A stretch of 64,000 bases of DNA, taken from the NCBI GenBank assembly GCA_964492845.1, contig CAZBMZ010000004.1, positions 62,001-126,000 on the forward strand, read 5' to 3'. Origin of the DNA: JADJPF01 sp964492845. Lineage in GTDB: Bacteria > Acidobacteriota > Blastocatellia > Chloracidobacteriales > JADJPF01. The notes beneath the pieces were generated by a model, which was not told the DNA's origin, made no database searches, and saw only the letters and a list, made by a program, of their open reading frames with translations. Shown here piece by piece: positions 60,755-64,000 of this stretch; the stretch's first letter is position 1, and each line of letters opens with the position of its first letter. A program made the translations under genes and the position numbers.

Positions 60755-61189
60755 TTAACTTCTCTCTCTTTCCTCAATTACTTTTTTAATTTCTTCTGGC
60801 ATTTCAATGGATTTACCTAGTTTATAATCTGCCCAGACCATAACGCTATAGCCTGATGCTACTATGGTTTCAGTGCCAGCTAGGAAAATTGCGTAATCCA
60901 TTTGAAAAGAACGATTTTTAACGGTAGAGACTCTTACACCTACTTCTAATTGTGCAGGATAATGGACTTGTTGAATAAAATTAAGGTTGGCGTGTGCTAA
61001 GGTTGGGCCTTGTTGCAAAGAGGGTTGTAGCTTTAAGTCTAGGGTTTCAAAATAATTAATTCTAGCTGACTCACAGTAAACAAAATACTTAGTGTTATTA
61101 ACATGTCCAAGTGCGTCCATATCTCCCCAACGAACATCTACACTTACCCAACTTTTGAAATCTAAACGTTTTATAACAGCTTTTTCCAA
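60755..61189 (-). CDS. Acyl-CoA thioesterase (4HBT hot-dog fold)
   Basis: The 144-residue protein has the 4-hydroxybenzoyl-CoA thioesterase-like signature VDVRWGDMDALGHVNNTKYF, with the Asp/His/Asn region used by this family, and LEVGVRVSTVKNRSF. It hydrolyses an acyl-CoA in the cytoplasm; the acyl group cannot be told. It is convergent with the small membrane gene, whose stop is 4 bases away. Confidence 0.85.
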   Translation of the reverse strand: MEKAVIKRLDFKSWVSVDVRWGDMDALGHVNNTKYFVYCESARINYFETLDLKLQPSLQQGPTLAHANLNFIQQVHYPAQLEVGVRVSTVKNRSFQMDYAIFLAGTETIVASGYSVMVWADYKLGKSIEMPEEIKKVIEERERS

Positions 61190-61220
61190 AACTAAAACTC
61201 CTTAAGTTTTAATTGTTGTT

Positions 61221-61255
61221 AACCATAGGGTTAAATGATATTTAACCCTATGGTT
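61221..61255 (-). terminator. Hairpin between the TerB-like and thioesterase genes
   Basis: AACCATAGGGTTAAAT (61221-61236) pairs perfectly with ATTTAACCCTATGGTT (61240-61255), a 16-bp stem with a 3-base loop. Minus-strand continuation is T-poor, so strength is uncertain. Confidence 0.6.
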
Positions 61256-61272
61256 TAGACAAATTTTAGCTT

Positions 61273-62208
61273 TTAAGCTTTAACATCTAATTTAGCAATT
61301 TCTTCATTGTATTGATCTTGAGTAATAGCACCTGACTTAAGTTGTTTACCTAGTTCAGTTAGTTTATTAGCGGCTTCTTTATTAGCATCCACAACAGATT
61401 TATTGGCTTGGTATTCTTTTTCGCCTTCAGCTTTCTTCTCTTTGAAAATGCCTTTCATTGCTTCAGCAGAAAGATTGCCGTTAGATTCAAAATATTTAAT
61501 AGCAACTTGCCCGACGGCGTGAGTTGTTGCATAACCAGCTACTGCACCTACAACGCTACCAAAACCAGGAATAAGTTTAGCTAAACTAGAAACAGCCATT
61601 CTAGCTCCAGTGCCTACGCCTAAAGTTCCTAGCAGAGCTTTAATGCTGGTTTTGTTCATTTCTTGACCGTAAAGTCTACCTAGTTCAACTACCATTTTCA
61701 TTTGTAGGGATAGCACCATAACATCACCAACTAGAGGAACAGGAACAGCACCAGCTAGAGCAGCTAAAACACGATGTAATTTGATAACATCGTTTGATTC
61801 TTCTGTACGGGCAGCTTTGCCGGGTGCGCCAAAACTACTAGCAATACTACCTTGGCTTATTTTTAATACATTTTGTAAGTTAGCAACTTCTGATTCTGGA
61901 ACATTCCATTGAGCTTGCAATTTGTCCAATACAGCTTTTTCGTCAGGGTCACAATCACCGTCTGCATGTGCTAACAAATAGGCAGCAGAAAAGGATTGAT
62001 GTCTAGCTTCTTCTGATTGTAAGACAGATAAAATAGTGTCTAGTTGTAAATCTTCAGCTAATAAACTATCAACTGTATATTCTCCAGGTAATTTACTATC
62101 AGCTAGCGCATCTTGAATTGCATCTCTTTCTTCGTCGGCAATTACTCCATTTGCTTTTGCTACAGCAACTAATAATTGCAATGAGGCTAATGCTTCTTTT
62201 GAGTCCAT
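61273..62208 (-). CDS. TerB-like domain, DUF697-like domain, SHOCT-like tail
   Basis: The 311-residue protein starts at ATG 62208, after AAGGAGC; a longer frame to 62265 is not supported by a better site. It has a TerB-like helical part (~1-120: AVAKANGVIADEERDAIQD, AHADGDCDPDEKAVLDKL), a DUF697/YcjF-type hydrophobic region (~165-245: AGAVPVPLVGDVMVLSLQM, KLIPGFGSVVGAVAGYATTH) and a SHOCT-like tail (LGKQLKSGAITQDQYNEEI). Such proteins are linked with membrane stress; the role here is unknown. Confidence 0.75.
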   Translation of the reverse strand: MDSKEALASLQLLVAVAKANGVIADEERDAIQDALADSKLPGEYTVDSLLAEDLQLDTILSVLQSEEARHQSFSAAYLLAHADGDCDPDEKAVLDKLQAQWNVPESEVANLQNVLKISQGSIASSFGAPGKAARTEESNDVIKLHRVLAALAGAVPVPLVGDVMVLSLQMKMVVELGRLYGQEMNKTSIKALLGTLGVGTGARMAVSSLAKLIPGFGSVVGAVAGYATTHAVGQVAIKYFESNGNLSAEAMKGIFKEKKAEGEKEYQANKSVVDANKEAANKLTELGKQLKSGAITQDQYNEEIAKLDVKA

Positions 62209-62349
62209 TAAATCGCTCCTTAAACTATTTTTTTCTAGCAGTGTTAATTTATTGGGTATTTTCACTAAATCTTAAATCTAAGAACTTGTGAATTATATAA
62301 AGCAAACCTCTATTTAGCAAACAGCGATATACAAAACTAGCCTAAAAAT

Positions 62350-63945
62350 TTAATTATGTTTGCTATTTGGTTGGTTAAAAATGGCAATTCCTCGCCAAAG
62401 TGAATCGCCTGTTTCATAAAGCTTGCTTAGAAATTGACATAGCTCTTTTGATATTTTTTGAGGTGAGGCTAACCGCTCATTAGGAAGTAACTTAAGAAAT
62501 GATAGGGCTGCCTTTTCATCGTTAAATTTACCTAGATGATTTATGACAGGTATTAAATTTTCAAGTAGTTCTTCTGCTTCAAAATCATTAGTTGGTTTAG
62601 CAAACTTTTGCACTAGCAATAAATAAAATTTAGCTGTTAATTCAGCAGAAATATTACTTTCTTCAAATAATTGATAAAAAAGCGTTTGCCTTTCGTCCGG
62701 GTCTAAAAATTCTGCTGAACCAAAAACAGGTAGAAGTTCATAAGCTAGTTCAGAGTCCAGGTTATATTGATTAATTTTATGAAAAAACTCTGCTGTACCT
62801 AATTCTTGAACCTGCAAAAGAGTAGCTTTTGTTAATTTAGTAGATAAAGTTTCTAGCCCGGCTTCCTGGGCCCAGTTTTGGCTAACATAAGCTTGCGCTG
62901 CACTAGCCAATTGTTTACGTTTATTTTCGTCAAGAAAAATAGCAAGTGTTTCGTTGAGTGAGCTATCAATTGGTATAGTTTGGGAGTCTGTTTCTAGTTT
63001 TAAGGCACAGCCAGCTTTTATGGCTGACTCTATACGTCTGTCTTGTTCATCGGCAATTTTTTCTTGAGCATAAAAGGCTGTAGGCACTCCAGAATATAAA
63101 AGCTCGTGGAAAGAATTATAGCCAGCAGCAGAAAAAGCAAAATCTATAGCTAAGTAATTTTCTGAGACATTAAAGTCTGTTAACCAAGTGATGCGTTCAC
63201 CCCGTAGAGGCTCACCACGATAAAGCGGCCCGGCAGCTACTACTAGATGAAGGTCTTTATTTTCCAAGAGTTTGGCAACTAGACTTTTTAGCCCTATTGC
63301 TGCATTTGCATCACCACCACCGCCAGCCGTAATCCAAACAGCTAGTTTATTTTCTGGGATACCAAGACGGTTTCTAGCCTCTTGGCGTGGCCGTAGCTCT
63401 ACACGCTCGCGCAGCATAATTGGACCTAAATGCTTAACTTTTGGAGTAATTTGCGCGGGAAATTCTGTTGGTTGGCTACCAATTTCTTGAGGAACTAAAA
63501 TCTTGTCATAGTGATTTAACAAGGGTTGAATATGTGCTTGAAAATCTGCTTTCATTGCTCGGTTAACAAAGACTTTTGAGCCTGGGCCATCGAGAGCATA
63601 AAGCAATTCTCCAAAAGAACCTCCAGGAAAAGTATCTACAAGTAAAATATCAGGCTTAATTAACCCTAGGCTATGCCAAACCCATTGCCGGGCTAGTCGT
63701 AGGTAATCTTCTTTAGGAATTTGAGATTCACGAATAGAAGTTTTACTAGGAATCTTAAAAGCAGCAAAACCTTCTGTAAGTGCTAAAGCGCAAGCTTCTG
63801 AGGAAGTTAAAATATAAATATCTGGATAAACCGAAGCTAAACGACCTAAACGACGCACCCATTTAAGTATTGCAATTACTCTAGTTAAATGACCTAGCCC
63901 AGCACCATTGATAGCATAAGCTACTACGCTTAAGCGTTTGCTCAT
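62350..63945 (-). CDS. MurG-like UDP-sugar glycosyltransferase with long C-terminal extension
   Basis: The 531-residue protein has a GT-B/MurG-like N-terminal part (AYAINGAGLGHLTRVIAIL, a GxGHLTR loop) and ITAGGGGDANAAIGLK as the nucleotide-sugar region. FAFSAAGYNSFHELLYSGVP holds the conserved second-domain motif. After ~370 an additional ~160-residue helical region follows. It would transfer a sugar from a UDP donor to an unknown acceptor. It overlaps the upstream coding end at ATGA. Confidence 0.78.
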   Translation of the reverse strand: MSKRLSVVAYAINGAGLGHLTRVIAILKWVRRLGRLASVYPDIYILTSSEACALALTEGFAAFKIPSKTSIRESQIPKEDYLRLARQWVWHSLGLIKPDILLVDTFPGGSFGELLYALDGPGSKVFVNRAMKADFQAHIQPLLNHYDKILVPQEIGSQPTEFPAQITPKVKHLGPIMLRERVELRPRQEARNRLGIPENKLAVWITAGGGGDANAAIGLKSLVAKLLENKDLHLVVAAGPLYRGEPLRGERITWLTDFNVSENYLAIDFAFSAAGYNSFHELLYSGVPTAFYAQEKIADEQDRRIESAIKAGCALKLETDSQTIPIDSSLNETLAIFLDENKRKQLASAAQAYVSQNWAQEAGLETLSTKLTKATLLQVQELGTAEFFHKINQYNLDSELAYELLPVFGSAEFLDPDERQTLFYQLFEESNISAELTAKFYLLLVQKFAKPTNDFEAEELLENLIPVINHLGKFNDEKAALSFLKLLPNERLASPQKISKELCQFLSKLYETGDSLWRGIAIFNQPNSKHN

Positions 63946-64000
63946 GAAATCTCCACAGATGAATAATCATAATCATCACTATCATGGTAACTATTTTGCT
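63942..64000 (-). CDS. Partial CDS, C-terminal end of the upstream gene
   Basis: On the minus strand the last bases of the window read QNSYHDSDDYDYSSVEIS and end in TGA (63944-63942), sharing ATGA with the glycosyltransferase start. The acidic tail is plausible, but only about 18 codons are visible, so no family can be proposed. Confidence 0.4.
   Translation of the reverse strand, partial: QNSYHDSDDYDYSSVEIS

Overview
The window is AT-rich bacterial chromosome, most likely from the phylum Acidobacteriota (perhaps class Blastocatellia). This is inferred from two ~1000-residue Oar-like TonB-dependent receptors with an N-terminal carboxypeptidase-regulatory-like domain, many FHA and zinc-ribbon membrane proteins, and the mixture of housekeeping and catabolic genes. 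No phage, plasmid or insertion-sequence genes are visible. There is one 100-N assembly gap (44831-44930). Genes lie in short runs on both strands.

Layout. 1-6000: a partial AlkP-superfamily hydrolase, an FHA-serine protease fusion, an ArnT/PMT-like membrane glycosyltransferase and two zinc-binding small proteins. 6000-8060 (minus): a truncated crotonase, a HIT hydrolase, an HU-like protein and a Tat-exported superoxide dismutase. 8228-10003: ribosomal protein S1 with a long leader, then tRNA-Met and a threonine dehydratase. 11600-16000: TPR, exported, lipoprotein-like and zinc-ribbon proteins of unknown role, a decayed gene and a hairpin pair resembling an attenuator. 16091-19643: ROK sugar kinase, LepA and a LON-domain protein. 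19652-29147: creatininase-like protein, TonB receptor, VOC protein, a collagen-like repeat protein, and an MscS channel with a cyclic-nucleotide-binding domain. The channel's promoter carries four hexamers spaced exactly 11 bp apart.

Two catabolic loci follow. 29218-35642 (minus) is a four-gene operon: SsnA-like aminohydrolase, nitrilase-superfamily carbamoyl hydrolase, D-aminoacylase-like amidohydrolase and a fused 2Fe-2S/molybdopterin hydroxylase. It resembles the ssnA/xdhD purine-type clusters and suggests breakdown of a nitrogen heterocycle. 36404-40461 is the aerobic benzoyl-CoA (box) pathway core: a BoxR/BzdR-type regulator (HTH fused to shikimate kinase) divergent from boxC and boxB, without boxA.

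40536-44614 (minus) is the most unusual locus: GT2, nucleotidyltransferase, PqqD-like protein, HprK-like kinase, GT2. The PqqD-like protein has a C-terminal tail that looks like a fused peptide substrate, so this may be a peptide-modification (RiPP-like) system with no lasso cyclase or radical-SAM enzyme. 44621-50198 holds a 29-residue-repeat coiled-coil protein (interrupted by the gap), a redoxin-membrane-zinc-ribbon protein, a PDZ-TPR protein and an FHA membrane protein. 50588-64000 holds a Ca2+-type P-ATPase, a LytS/LytTR two-component pair, a YjbQ-family protein, the second TonB receptor, an SGNH hydrolase, a thioesterase, a TerB-DUF697 protein and a MurG-like glycosyltransferase. All assignments come from reading motifs; no database search was run.
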